Of a DNA stretch of 60,672 nt, positions 16,153 through 28,100 are shown piece by piece. The DNA lies in assembly GCA_900551945.1 (NCBI GenBank), contig URYE01000006.1, positions 1-60,672 of the forward strand, in the 5' to 3' direction. This stretch comes from an uncultured Eubacterium sp. (lineage in GTDB: Bacteria > Bacillota > Clostridia > Lachnospirales > Lachnospiraceae). The notes under the pieces are model-generated. The model did no database searches. It saw only the letters and a list, made by a program, of their open reading frames with translations, and was not told the origin of the DNA. Numbering within the stretch: the stretch's first letter is position 1; every line of letters begins with the position of its first letter. Made by a program: the position numbers and the translations under genes.

Positions 16153-17127
16153 TTATTCTCTATCGAGTAATGTTTGATAAAAGTTGAAGTAGTCTGTTCG
16201 TTTGTCAGCTGTAAATGCCATTGCTGACCTCGGATGTTGATTTTGTTGTCCTGTTAGCATATATTGTACGTCACAGCCCCATACTACGCCTGACGCTTTT
16301 AATGGGAGCATATGATTTTCTACAAACTTTAACACTGGATTTATGCTATATTTTGGATTTCTTAAAAAGCCCATAAGAAGTTCCATATAGCAATTACCTG
16401 CGCCTCTGCCCATTCCGCTCATTGTTGCGTCAAGGTAGCTTACTCCTGTTGTACAACTTTCTATTGTGTTAGCAAAGGCTAACTGTTGATTATTGTGGGC
16501 ATGTATTCCTATTCTTTTTCCATATTTTTCTGCTATTTTTAAATATTTCTTTGAATAAGCTATTATTTGCTCAGGGTAAAGTGAACCGTAACTGTCTACG
16601 AGATATATTACATTTGCCTTGCTCTTGCCTAACATATCAAGGGCTAAATCTAATTCTTTTTCACTAGCTGTTGAAACTGCCATGATATTGATTGTAACTT
16701 CATATCCTAAGTCTGCACAGTAGTTAATCATTTCTATGGCAGCAGGAATTGTATTAACATAAGTTGCAATTCTTATCATATCAATTACACTGTCTTTTTT
16801 TTGAATGATATCTTTTTTATAGTCTGTTCTTCCAACATCTGCCATTACTGCTATCTTTAAATCTGTGTTATTATCACCTACTATTTCTCTTATGCTTTCT
16901 TCATCGCAGAATTTCCATTTTCCAAAGTCATCAACACTAAATATATCCTTTGAAGCTTTGTAACCAAATTCCATATAATCAACACCTGCTGCTATATTTG
17001 CTTTATATAAATCTTTTACAAATTCATCATCAAACTTAAAATCGTTTACAATTCCACCATCTCTTAATGTACAGTCTACAACCTTAATATCAGGTCTGTA
17101 TGATACAAGTTCGCCTTTTCTACCCAT
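16153..17127 (-). CDS. DRE-TIM aldolase/HMGL-like protein of unknown substrate
   Basis: A 324-residue TIM barrel of the HMG-CoA lyase / isopropylmalate synthase / 4-hydroxy-2-oxovalerate aldolase superfamily. The metal/catalytic motif DCTLRDGG is at residues 18-25 and the metal ligand pair HAHN near residue 209. Conserved YLDATMSGMGRGAGN follows. The C-terminal region beyond residue 270 does not match the allosteric or DmpG-type domains. It looks like a single-domain lyase making or cleaving a C-C bond next to an oxo acid. Two palindromes at 17,151-17,176 suggest dedicated repression. No pathway neighbour reveals the substrate. Confidence 0.8.
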   Translation of the reverse strand: MGRKGELVSYRPDIKVVDCTLRDGGIVNDFKFDDEFVKDLYKANIAAGVDYMEFGYKASKDIFSVDDFGKWKFCDEESIREIVGDNNTDLKIAVMADVGRTDYKKDIIQKKDSVIDMIRIATYVNTIPAAIEMINYCADLGYEVTINIMAVSTASEKELDLALDMLGKSKANVIYLVDSYGSLYPEQIIAYSKKYLKIAEKYGKRIGIHAHNNQQLAFANTIESCTTGVSYLDATMSGMGRGAGNCYMELLMGFLRNPKYSINPVLKFVENHMLPLKASGVVWGCDVQYMLTGQQNQHPRSAMAFTADKRTDYFNFYQTLLDRE

Positions 17128-17150
17128 TACTTTTCCTCCAATGTATTTTT

Positions 17151-17182
17151 CACTTTAAAGTGTTAAACTTTAAAGTATTATA
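17151..17182 (-). promoter_or_regulatory. Promoter with paired ACTTTAAAGT operators
   Basis: TATAAT on the minus strand (17177-17182) is followed immediately downstream by two palindromes, ACTTTAAAGT at 17167-17176 and CACTTTAAAGTG at 17151-17162, with centres 15 bp apart. They sit over the expected start of transcription, just before the GGAGG of the aldolase gene. This is the layout of a repressor operator pair. The regulator is not identified; MarR-like dimers are a plausible class. Confidence 0.6.
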
Positions 17183-17415
17183 GCACTAATATTTAAAAAA
17201 TCAAGTGAATATAAGAATTTTCTGCAAATTTTTCTTATTTTATTTATTAAAACCCAAATACGAGTATATATATAAAACAAATTTCCTATATTTATATGAT
17301 AAATTCAACTAACTTGTCTAGTATTTATCTATTAATAAATATAGGAAATTTTTAAGTTAAGCATATATTCACAAAACAATTTGCATTTTTAATAAAAAAT
17401 ATAATTGTTAAAATA
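17183..17415. other. Intergenic region, no gene seen
   Basis: AT-rich spacer between mfd and the aldolase promoter. CCTATATTTAT near 17,285 and ATAAATATAGG near 17,335 are inverted copies of one another and could form a hairpin at the end of the mfd transcript. Nothing else was found. Confidence 0.4.
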
Positions 17416-20400
17416 TTATTTTTCTACAAGCATATTCATCATAGTATCTATTAAATCTCGTAGTCCATCTATATATTCTGGCGCACTACTGTATTTTTTC
17501 CTAGTTGCTCGCCATATAAATAACGGTTCTTTTTCCACTTTAAATATTACTGCTCCACGATATATTTCCACAAAAGAATTGATTTTATCTCCGTTTATTT
17601 CCGCCTTTGGCGAAATGCTTATTGTTGTTCTCCACACTGACGGCTGTGAAGTAGTGTCAATTCCACCTTTTATTTCCAAAATACCAATGCGGTGCGCAAT
17701 TGTCTTTATAATCGCAATTTTTAACAGATTAACTGCGCTTTCTGGAAGTGAGCCATATCTATCTATAAGTTCGTCTTTCATATCTGACATTTCTTCATCA
17801 TTTTCAAGGGCGGCAATTCGCTTGTAAATATCAAGTTTTTGATATTCACTCTTTATATATGTTGATGGGATAAATGCGTCAACTGTTAAATCAACACTTG
17901 TTTCAAAGGCATATTCATTTTTAATTCCTTTTAATTCATTAACGGCTTGATTAAGCATTTTACAATAAAGGTCATAACCTACTGCTGCCATATGACCATG
18001 CTGTGATTTGCCTAGTACATTTCCCGCACCTCTTATCTCAAGGTCTTTCATAGCAATCTTAAAACCTGAACCCAAATCAGAAAATTCTCTTATAGCACTT
18101 AGTCGTTTTTCTGCCACTTCTGTTATCATTATTTCACGCCTGTATAAAAGAAAGGCGTAAGACGTTCTGTTACTTCTTCCAACTCGACCACGAAGCTGAT
18201 AAAGCTGTGACAGCCCAAACTTGTCTGCATCTTCGATAATCATAGTATTTACATTAGAAATATCAACGCCAGTTTCAATTATTGTTGTTGATACTAAAAC
18301 GTCAATTTCTCCATTTATAAATTCATACATAATCTTTTCTAACATACGTTTATCCATCTGGCCATGCGCATATGCCACATTTGCGTCAGGTACAAGCTCT
18401 TGCAAATGTAATGCCACTTCATCAATACTTCTTACTCGATTGTATACATAATACACTTGACCATTTCTTGCCATTTCACGATTAATAGCTTCTCTTATCA
18501 TTTCGTCATTGTGTTCTGTTACAAAGGTCTGTATTGGAAGTCGGTCAACGGGTGGTTCTTCAAGCACACTCATATCTCTTATTCCCACAAGGCTCATATG
18601 GAGTGTTCTAGGAATTGGCGTTGCACTCAGAGTTAATACGTCTATATTATTTTTTAGCTTTTTAATCTTCTCTTTATGAGCTACACCAAATCTTTGCTCC
18701 TCATCTATTATAAGAAGTCCTAAGTCCTTAAACTCCACATCTTTTGACAACAAACGATGAGTTCCTATTATAATATCCACAAAGCCTTTCTTTAATTCAG
18801 AAAGGTCATTTTTTATTTCCTTTGAAGTTCTAAAGCTTGAAAGCTGTGCAACAGTTACGGGAAAGTTTTTCATTCGCTGTTCAAAGGTATTAAAGATTTG
18901 CTGTGCAAGAATTGTTGTTGGCACTAAATATGCAACCTGCTTACCCTCTTGAACTGCCTTAAATGCTGCTCTTATAGCTATTTCTGTCTTGCCATAACCT
19001 ACATCACCACATATTAACCTATCCATAATCTTTTTGCTTTCCATATCTCTTTTTGTATCTTCAATCGCAGTAAGCTGGTCTTGTGTTTCTTCATAAGGAA
19101 ACATTTCTTCAAATTCTTGTTGCCACACCGTATCAGCACCAAATTGATACCCTTTTTCATTCTGTCTAGCGGCATAAAGTGCAACGAGGTCTTTTGCAAC
19201 TTCTTCTACTGCACCATGCACTTTTGACTTAGTTCTATTCCAATCTTGTGTGCCTAACTTATTAAGCTTTGGTTTTTTCTCTGTATCAGAAGCGGCATAC
19301 TTTTGAAGCCTGTCAAGCTGTGTAACAAGCACATAAAGGTCGCTATTATCACCATATTCTATCTTGATATAGTCTTTTTTACTGCCTTCAACTTCAATTT
19401 TTTCAATTCCTTTGTAAATGCCAACGCCATAATTTTCGTGTACAACATAATCACCTATATTTAACTCGTTAAACTCGGCAATTGCTTTACCTTCGTACTT
19501 TTTCTTTCTTACCTTTTTCTTCTTTTTGCCAGAGAAAATGTCATTTTCAGTGATAACTACAAAACCTAACAACGGATATTCAAAGCCATTATGAATATTG
19601 CCATACGTTACCATAACTGTTCCTGCTATGAGTGCTTTTGAATAGTCTTCGCTAAAAAATGCGTCAATATCTCGCTCTTTTAAATCGTCAACAATTCGCA
19701 ATGCCCTTGTTCTCGAATTGCACACAAGTATTATCTTGTATTTATTTCGCTTATATTTTTTAATATCATCAACAAGATAATCAAAGCTGTTGTTATATGA
19801 ACTTATGCTTTTTGCGTCAATTCTCATTCTCTCTGCGTCTGAAAAACCTTGTGGCTTATAGTCAAGCGCTGAAAGCATAATTACTTTTCTTTTAGAAAGT
19901 ATTGCATAAATCTTATCAATACTAGATATCATGTCAGTTTGACCCGAAAGCACATAACCGCCTGCAAGTCTATTTTTCATACTCTCGTCATATTCATATT
20001 TTACAAGCTCCATACGTTCTTTAAGTCGGTTAGGTTCGTCTAACACAAATACAGTTTTATCTACTGGAAAATATTCTAAAAATGAAGCTGGTTTTTTTTC
20101 AAAATAACTAAAAAACTTACTATAATCACGAACTCTTTCAAGGTCGGCAATATTTTTTCTTGCTCGGTTTATGGCGTCAAGTGTACTTTTATCTTTTTTC
20201 TTTTTATCTATGCCAAGCTGTTTGAGCTGTAGTTGTGCTTCTTCTTTTATTTTTTCCATTCCGTCTTCTATTTCATCTTGTGTAAGTATGCACTCTGTCG
20301 CAGGAAATACACTATAGCTTTTTACCTTTTCTATAGAACGTTGACTTGACACATCAAATGTACGAATGGAGTCTATCTCATCGTCCCATAACTCAATTCT

Positions 20401-20985
20401 TACCGGCACTTCGTCTGTGTGGGAAAATATATCTATAATCCCACCTCTTATAGCAAACTGACCTTTCGCTTCTATCATGCCACATCTTTCATAGCCTATA
20501 CTCACAAGCTCTTTTGCTAATTTTTCCACATCTACAACATCGTCTATATGAAATGTGATTGTATGATTTATATATTTATTAAGTGATATAAGCATATCAG
20601 CACAACCGTCTATTGTGGTTACTAATGTAAGACTATTGTTATCTTTGTTTTGCAAAGTATTAATAATTCTATATATACAGTCAAGTCTTTCCCCTACAAT
20701 CTGACTGCCATGTATGTCTGCACTATAAAAAATAAAGTCTTTCGCTGGGTAATACACACTATTTTTATCAAAGAAATTACAGTCTTCTTGTATCTGCCTA
20801 GCTTTCGTTTCGTCATTTGTTATTATTACTTTGAATTTGTAATTATGTGCTATTGCTTGCGCAAAATGGACTTTCTGCGTATCAATACAACCACTCACCA
20901 TGATATGACCGTTGAGGTGTGTTAATATTTTATCAATCTGTTCCATACCTGCCATTGTAAGTAGTGGTTCGTAAAATGTTTCCAT
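17416..20985 (-). CDS. mfd: Transcription-repair coupling factor
   Basis: A 1,189-residue superfamily 2 DNA translocase that removes RNA polymerase stalled at lesions and recruits UvrA. Order seen: UvrB-like N-terminal modules (about residues 1-400, with degenerate helicase motifs), the RNA-polymerase-interacting CarD-like domain beginning INIGDYVVHENYGVGIYKGI near residue 500, and the translocase with GDVGYGKTEIA (Walker A), DEEQRFGV (motif II), SATPIPRTLH and QLRGRVGRSNR (motif VI). A TRCF C-terminal domain ends the protein. Length is normal. It lies downstream of pth on the same strand, an arrangement common in Firmicutes, though a 364-base gap with a palindromic element separates them. 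Confidence 0.97.
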   Translation of the reverse strand: METFYEPLLTMAGMEQIDKILTHLNGHIMVSGCIDTQKVHFAQAIAHNYKFKVIITNDETKARQIQEDCNFFDKNSVYYPAKDFIFYSADIHGSQIVGERLDCIYRIINTLQNKDNNSLTLVTTIDGCADMLISLNKYINHTITFHIDDVVDVEKLAKELVSIGYERCGMIEAKGQFAIRGGIIDIFSHTDEVPVRIELWDDEIDSIRTFDVSSQRSIEKVKSYSVFPATECILTQDEIEDGMEKIKEEAQLQLKQLGIDKKKKDKSTLDAINRARKNIADLERVRDYSKFFSYFEKKPASFLEYFPVDKTVFVLDEPNRLKERMELVKYEYDESMKNRLAGGYVLSGQTDMISSIDKIYAILSKRKVIMLSALDYKPQGFSDAERMRIDAKSISSYNNSFDYLVDDIKKYKRNKYKIILVCNSRTRALRIVDDLKERDIDAFFSEDYSKALIAGTVMVTYGNIHNGFEYPLLGFVVITENDIFSGKKKKKVRKKKYEGKAIAEFNELNIGDYVVHENYGVGIYKGIEKIEVEGSKKDYIKIEYGDNSDLYVLVTQLDRLQKYAASDTEKKPKLNKLGTQDWNRTKSKVHGAVEEVAKDLVALYAARQNEKGYQFGADTVWQQEFEEMFPYEETQDQLTAIEDTKRDMESKKIMDRLICGDVGYGKTEIAIRAAFKAVQEGKQVAYLVPTTILAQQIFNTFEQRMKNFPVTVAQLSSFRTSKEIKNDLSELKKGFVDIIIGTHRLLSKDVEFKDLGLLIIDEEQRFGVAHKEKIKKLKNNIDVLTLSATPIPRTLHMSLVGIRDMSVLEEPPVDRLPIQTFVTEHNDEMIREAINREMARNGQVYYVYNRVRSIDEVALHLQELVPDANVAYAHGQMDKRMLEKIMYEFINGEIDVLVSTTIIETGVDISNVNTMIIEDADKFGLSQLYQLRGRVGRSNRTSYAFLLYRREIMITEVAEKRLSAIREFSDLGSGFKIAMKDLEIRGAGNVLGKSQHGHMAAVGYDLYCKMLNQAVNELKGIKNEYAFETSVDLTVDAFIPSTYIKSEYQKLDIYKRIAALENDEEMSDMKDELIDRYGSLPESAVNLLKIAIIKTIAHRIGILEIKGGIDTTSQPSVWRTTISISPKAEINGDKINSFVEIYRGAVIFKVEKEPLFIWRATRKKYSSAPEYIDGLRDLIDTMMNMLVEK

Positions 20986-21033
20986 ATTTTTCCTCCCTTC
21001 TTTTAATAAAATATATCTAAATTTATGTGTTCT

Positions 21034-21261
21034 CGCATAGAAAAACTGATAGGTAATTTTACAGTTGATTACTAAAAGCTAAGTATTTCTAAGTTGTGCT
21101 GATTTAATTTAACCGAACGTGACCGCAATCAATGCAACATCGTGTCACTGATTGCTTGACCGCACCTCCATGTGCAGTCATCACTGGTTTTAGACAGCAC
21201 AACTAAGAACTACTAAGCTTTTACCATATACTATAAAAGCACCTATCAGTTTCTCTATGCG
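21034..21261. repeat. Long palindromic element, family 1 copy 2
   Basis: A 228-bp palindrome in the pth-mfd gap (20,986-21,349). The outer arms GCATAGA.AAACTGATAGGT pair over 20 bp and are unrelated in sequence to the arms of copy 1, while the adjoining arm AAAGCTAAGTA.TTCTAAG.TGTGCTG is shared. Inner hairpins: CAATCA...TGATTG, and GAC-GCAC with GTGC-GTC where copy 1 has GCCCCG with CGGGGC. Bases are replaced on both sides of a stem, so pairing is conserved rather than sequence. Confidence 0.8.
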
Positions 21262-21349
21262 CCTTTACATTTCGCTCAATATAAAATTTTAGATTATAAA
21301 CTATTCCTATATATTGCTTAATAAAGTATATGTCAATGGTTAATCATTT

Positions 21350-21910
21350 TTATCCGTTGTACTTGTTCATTGCACTTGTTATGCCTTCTGTTATTATGCA
21401 CTCGATTGCATCACAAGCTTTTTCGTTGCCTGCTCTCAAATCGTCATAGAGTTCTTTTGGAAACTTTCCAAGTACCCAGTCAGCTAAATCCCAACCCTTT
21501 GGTTTATCACCGACACCCAACTTAACTCGCTTAAAATTATCACTTCCAAGATGAGAAATAATGCTCTTAATTCCATTGTGACCGCCTGCGCTTCCCTTTG
21601 CACGAAGACGTAACTTTCCTGGTACAAGACTTATGTCATCAAAAACTACGATAAGGTCATCAATATCAGCTTTGTAATAATCCATAACTTCTCTTATACA
21701 TTCACCTGAGTTATTCATATATGTTAGTGGCTTAACTAAGATAACTTTTTCTCCACCTATAACACCCTTACCAATAAGCCCCTTATGCTTTGCCATATCT
21801 ACGCTTATATTATATTTGTCAGCCAATTCATCTATTACAGAAAAACCTGCATTATGCCTAGTTCCCATATATTCCATTCCCGGATTTCCAAGTCCTGCTA
21901 TTATATACAT
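21350..21910 (-). CDS. pth: Peptidyl-tRNA hydrolase
   Basis: A 186-residue enzyme that releases tRNA from prematurely dropped peptidyl-tRNA. Family blocks GLGNPG (6-11), TRHNAGF with the catalytic His19, KPLTYMNNSGE, VFDDISLVPGKLRLRAKGSAGGHNGIKSI and the GVGDKP loop are intact. Length is typical. The ribosome binding site AAAGGAA is spaced normally. It is upstream of mfd on the same strand, as in many Firmicutes. Confidence 0.97.
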   Translation of the reverse strand: MYIIAGLGNPGMEYMGTRHNAGFSVIDELADKYNISVDMAKHKGLIGKGVIGGEKVILVKPLTYMNNSGECIREVMDYYKADIDDLIVVFDDISLVPGKLRLRAKGSAGGHNGIKSIISHLGSDNFKRVKLGVGDKPKGWDLADWVLGKFPKELYDDLRAGNEKACDAIECIITEGITSAMNKYNG

Positions 21911-22114
21911 ATCAAATTCCTTTCACACCTTATTATAATCAATTAATTGTATGCAATACACACCATCTCCTAATTAAAAACTAGAGTGAACATACTTTTG
22001 CATACTAATACAATGGTAATTTTTAAACTCCAAAAAGTCAATATTTTTACAACAAAAACATACCTTGTCAAACAATTATCTTTTGTACTTGCTAATATAA
22101 ATGACGATAATACA

Positions 22115-22147
22115 ACAAAAAAGAGACAGCCTATAAAACTGTCCCTT
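22115..22147 (-). terminator. Terminator of the pectinase gene
   Basis: GAGACAG (22123-22129) pairs with CTGTCCC (22139-22145), including one G-U pair; seven U residues follow in the minus direction. A second inverted repeat, ATAATATTAT twice around CTATA, lies between it and the stop codon. Confidence 0.75.
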
Positions 22148-22190
22148 TCTTGCAATAATATTATTCTATAATAATATTATAAAATTATAA

Positions 22191-25100
22191 TTATTTTACA
22201 ACTACATTAGCTGCTGAACTTCTTACTACCTTACCTGCTGCATCTTTAACTTCTACAAAGAACTCTCTGTTTCCAACTGAACCTGCTGTCCATGTAAGTG
22301 TGCTGTTAGAGTTAAAGCCCTGAAGTCTTGCCCACTGGTTAGTTGTCTTATTGTGTACAAGATAGCTGTAAGTATACTTACCATCTCCACCACTAGCTGA
22401 AGCACTAATTACAACCTTATCACCCTTAGCTGCTGTTGTCTTATTTACCTTAGCTGTAACTGCAAGAGCATTCTTAGCTGTAATTACTGTCATAGCTTTA
22501 CTTCTTACTACTTTACCTGTTGAATCCTTAGCATCTACAAAGAACTCTCTGTTTCCAACTGAACCTGCTGTCCATGTAAGCGTGCTGTTAGCACCAAAGT
22601 CTTGAAGCTTATACCATTGGTTAGTTACTGTGTTATGTACAATAAACTTATAAGCATATACACCGCTTCCACCATTAGCTGCTGCCTTAATAGAAATCTT
22701 ATCATTTACAACTGTATTAGTCTTGCTTACTGTTGCATTAACTGTAAGTGCAACATTCTTAGCTGATGTCTTAATATTTATAGCTGAACATCTTACTACT
22801 TTACCTGTTGCATCCTTTACATCTACAAATATCTCTCTATTACCTGCTTTGCCTGCTGTCCATGCAAATGTACTGTTAGCACTGAAGTCTTGAAGCTTAT
22901 ACCATTCATTAGTATCTGTATTGTGAATGATAAACTTATATGTATATTTACCACTTCCGCCATTAGCTACTGCTTTAATTGTTACCTTATCACCAGTAAC
23001 TGTTGTAGTCTTATCTGCTGTTGCCTTAATTGTAAGGGCTTCTACCTTACTATTAACCTTAAACTTGATTGCACTACTTCTTACTACCTTACCTGTAGTA
23101 TCCTTTACGTCTACAAATATTTCTCTGTTGCCTGCCTTGCCTGCTGTCCATGTTAATGTGCTATTAGCATTGAAGTCTTGAAGTTTGAACCATTCATTAG
23201 TATCTGTATTGTGAATAATAAACTTATATGTATATTCTCCGCTTCCACCATTAGCTTGTGCATTGAATACTACTTTATCACCTACGGTAACTTCTGACTT
23301 ATCTGCTGCTGCCTTAACTGTTAAGTCTTCTGCAACGACTTCCTTCTTATAAAGGTCATTCATAACCTTTTCAACATCATAATCTCCCATGATATTAGAT
23401 GTTGTGTATTCTTCTGCCTGCTTGCTTGAAAGTAAAGGTCTGTTATTGTTTACAACATATCCTGGTCCATATGAACCATATTCAGCAAATCTTGCATTCT
23501 TAAAGCTGTTACCACTCATATCGCCGTATGCTGCGTTAGGAGCAATTGCTCTACCAAGATAACAATTGATAAATACTGTTGCATCATCTTTGCCCCATGG
23601 ACGAGCCATTCTATAAGAACCATCAGCTACACCATCTTCGGCTGTAAAGCTACAATTGATGAATGTATAGCCATACTTTGTTGCTGCATATGTTCTACCT
23701 GCTGTATATACGCCATCAGCCTTATACTGTGTATATCTTGCAACGATATCACAATCATTAAATACTGATGTACCTGCACCATAGATAAAGTCTACATTAC
23801 CTGTAATATAACACTTATCAAAGTATTGTCTTGTTACAAGATAATTACCATCATCACCCTTAACCCTTGTATCTGTAAGAAGTGAATCTTGATAACCTAC
23901 AATTCTTACATTTACACAAAGTGTTTCATCAGCAACGATACATAAAGCATCTGCCTGCTGGTCGTTACCATTTGTATAATTATAAGTATTTTCAATAGTA
24001 ATATTTTCTGCTGTGAAACCAACTGCTGCTGTATCTACATACATTGCATTTCTATCCCACATACTTGTTGCATTGCCATTAGCTACACATACTGAGTAAC
24101 CAATATTAGTTTTAACTGCATCTTCACCTAAGATACTTACGAAAGGTGCTGTTACTGTAACTCTTTCATTATAAGTTCCGTTCTTTACAAAGATTACCTT
24201 TGATGATGTGTTGTCAGCTTTAACTGCTTCAACTGCACTCTGAACTGTCTTATATGTTGGGTATCCATCTTTTTCTGTACCATTCTCACCATCAAATGAA
24301 GCATCTACAACCATATCAATCTTAGGATTGCTTACAAAGTTATATACCTTTCTTGTTGTATTGCCATCTTTATCTGTAAAGAGAAGTTCTACATCATTTC
24401 TACCCTGCTTTAAGTTCTTAAATTCAAAAGCTGTTTCTGTATCAGCTTTAACTTCTTTTGTATCTGTTAATGTACCATTAATATTAACCTTAACTGTTAC
24501 ATCTTCATCAGTCTTAAGCTTAATAGAAGCATTGTCTGCAAATATTGTATCATTAGACTTGTCTGTTACTGTTACTACAGTAGCATCTTTTTCATATACA
24601 TACTGACCCTTATGTCCGTCTGATGTAAGTACCTGCATTGTTTCAGATGGGTTACTTACATTCTTGCTGTTCTTAGCTACTACATAGTAGTAATATGGTT
24701 CTTCAGCAGTTACATCTGTATCTGTATAAGTTAATTCTGTAGTATTCTTTATAACTGCATATGTTCCATCAGAACCAAGCTTTCTGTATACATCATAACT
24801 TTCAGCTCCTTCTGAGGCGTTCCATGTAAGTTCTACTGACTTAGAAGTTGCCTTAGTTTCTAATGTTACACTTGTAAGTGGTGTCTGATATACTACTGCT
24901 TCTGATTCAATAGCTGTTCCTTGTGTATCTCCACCTGTTGGAACAATCTTGAATGAATATGAACCATCGCCTGTCATTCCTGTGAACTTAAATGAGTTCA
25001 CCTTAGAATCTCCAACCTTAGTATATTCTCCATCGTCCTTCTTTACATATACTGAATACTTAACATTTCCTGAACCTTCTGTAGTTACATCCCAGTTAAG

Positions 25101-28100
25101 TTCAATACTCTTTCTATCTTCTGCTATTGTTGCCTTAGCATTAGCAATCTCTGGTGCAACACCAACTGCAACATAGTAGTCATTCATGTCGTAAAGGATT
25201 GTTCCTTCTGTATCTTTAATATATACATTAGAAATATCTGCTACAACACCTGTAAATGCAAATCCATATCTTACTTCCTTACCTGCTAAAAGGTCTTCGT
25301 AATCATTTGCAAGGTCAATTACCTGATTATCAATTAATGTAGCTCCTGTAGCATCTTTTAATGTTACATATACTTCACTACCTTTCTTAGCATATGAAAT
25401 AGTATATGTTACATCTGTTTCAATGCTTGACTTAGGGTCACCACTATTACCACTTCCTGCTGTTGTTGAATATGTATGCTGTGCTACCTTATTCTTCTGG
25501 AAATGAATAATATCACTCTTCATTGCAGAACCAGTCTTAGCATTGAACTGACCTATCGCAATACCCTGCTTATCTGTTCCTGTATCAAGTGACTTAATTG
25601 TAATATCGGCTGTTATTGTTCTATCCTCTGATGTAGCTGGGAATAACCAGTAATCAGCACCTATATCATCTCTGATGTTACCCTTAACAGCAGTACTTCT
25701 TGCATGATTTACAGTAAGTACATTACCATCAACTGATGTATTAAAGCTGTTACCTGCATCATAATTGCCTGAATATTCTTTACTGCTTGTAAATTCAGGT
25801 ATAAGCTCGCCTGTAGCTGAATCAAAGATAACCTTGTTATTAGTTACATCATCAACATCATACTTAGATGTTACCTTAATATCTGAAAATTCTGCTGTTG
25901 CACCTTCTGTAGCAAAGAAACCAATTGTCTTAGCATCAAGACCATTAATATTCTGTGCCTTTTCTACTGCATCGCTGAAATCAGCCTTTGTCGCAACATA
26001 GAACTTAGCTGTACCATTAGATACAACAAGTTTAACATAAATATCTTCTGAAGCTGTTGTAACGTTAGAATTAAGATTGCTTGCGCCACCACCTGCTTCT
26101 GTACCATGATATCCATATCTTACCTGTGACTTGCTTAAATCAGCATATACTGAAGCTGCTGCACTCTTAGCTTCATCTGCTGCATTCTTAACTAAGATAC
26201 CAGCCTGACCTGCTCCTGTAACCTTCATCTTAGCTGATACTGTAACTTCTCCCTTTGACTGGAAGTAAGCATAATAAAGGTCATCATTACCATTATCTTT
26301 ATCAAACTTAGAACCTGCACCTGTTACTGTTACTGTACCTGTCTTAGCATCATAAGAATATGAGCCTTCTGTTGTATGTTCACCAACTTCTTGAGTCTTC
26401 CAGATAGTCTTTAATGCTTCTGGTTCTTCCGGTTCAACTGGTTCAACAACTTCTTTGTTTACATCACCACCGACACCATCGCCTAATGTTGCCTTGGCTT
26501 CATCTGTAAGAACAAGTAAACCATTCATATTAATAGAATTATCTTCATTTCTTGTAACTGGTTCTGATGAATAAACATGTGTTGTATAATCCATCTTTGT
26601 ATCTACTGACTTAAAGAATGAATCATTAACTATATCATTACTCTTATGAGCTGTTTCTCCATCATAGTTCCAGTAATAATCATTAGCCTGATATACCTTT
26701 GAAGTATCCTGTGTTCCTCTAAGCTTAAATGTTTCATTAACATCTGTATGCTGTGTTCTGTAAGAGAGAATACCTGATGCACTAAAGTCTGTATTAGCTG
26801 CATCGTTAGTATACAATGCTATATTAGAACCTTCATTGTTAAATGTTGTACTGCTTGATACCTGAATATCAGGACAACTGTTACTATCAATACCCTTTGA
26901 CTTATTATCAAATGCTACTGAATTAATAAGCTTGTGATATCCTGTAATACTTGAACCACCCATCTTGAAACCATTACCGTTACCAGCATCTGTTCCGTCT
27001 TCAAGGTAGCCGTTAGCATATGCTACACAATTCTTGATTGTAACTGAACCAATTGGTCCTGTTTCTGCCTTAGCGAATAAATCCCATCCGTCATCGGCAT
27101 TGTTATGAGCTATACAGCCATCAAATACATTGCCATCACCAATTGTAAGCTTTGCTGCGAAACCATCAGCATCTTCATAACCAGCATCGGCATTGTTATG
27201 TGATGTACAATTTAAAATATGATTGTAAGATGGCCAATCTTCCTTAGGGTCTGTAGACATATATCTGCTTATCTGAAGACCTGTATTACCATTCTTATAC
27301 ATCTGGAGATTGTCCATTGTACAATGGCTACCACTAAGTCTTATACCATCTTTACCATTAGCTGAATTAGTTACATCAAAATCTTTACATGTCCAGTAAC
27401 TTCCTGCTAATACAAGACCTTCACAGTTCTTGCCAAAATCAAGAACAGGTCTGTTAGAAGCATCTTCTGCCTTCATTGTAATGTTCTTTTCTTCTGTACC
27501 ATCAACACCTGGCTGAATTGTTAATGTTGACTTTAAGTTATATATACCACCTGCAAGAATAATATTCTGTCCAGGTTGTGCATGATTAACTGCTGTATAG
27601 ATACTTACAGGATTATCCTTAGTACCCTTACCTGTTGCAGAGGCATCAGGTGTTACATAAATATTATCTGTATCAAACTTTTCATATGATACTGTATGTG
27701 TAAATGTTACTTTATCATAAGAAGATAACTTTTCAAATTCTGATGGCTGATAATCAGCATTTGGTGTCATCTCTACCTTATAATCATTATTACCAAGTAC
27801 TAACTTAGTATCAAATGTATACTTAGTACCTGCTTTAACATCTGTATTAGCAATTTCTGTACCATTCTTATCTGTAATTACAAGATGTCCGTCAGCATTA
27901 CCTTTATACTTTAATGTATAATCTTCTTTATTAGCAACTGTTGATGAAATAACCTGATAATTAGGTGTTACATATGTAACAGGTCTTTCCTCTGCAGGTT
28001 CATCATCCTTAGGGTCAACTAATGTAAGTTTGATATCACTAGCTGTCATCTTAAATGTTCTTGCAGCAAAGAAACCAACATATACATTATCTTCATCTAA

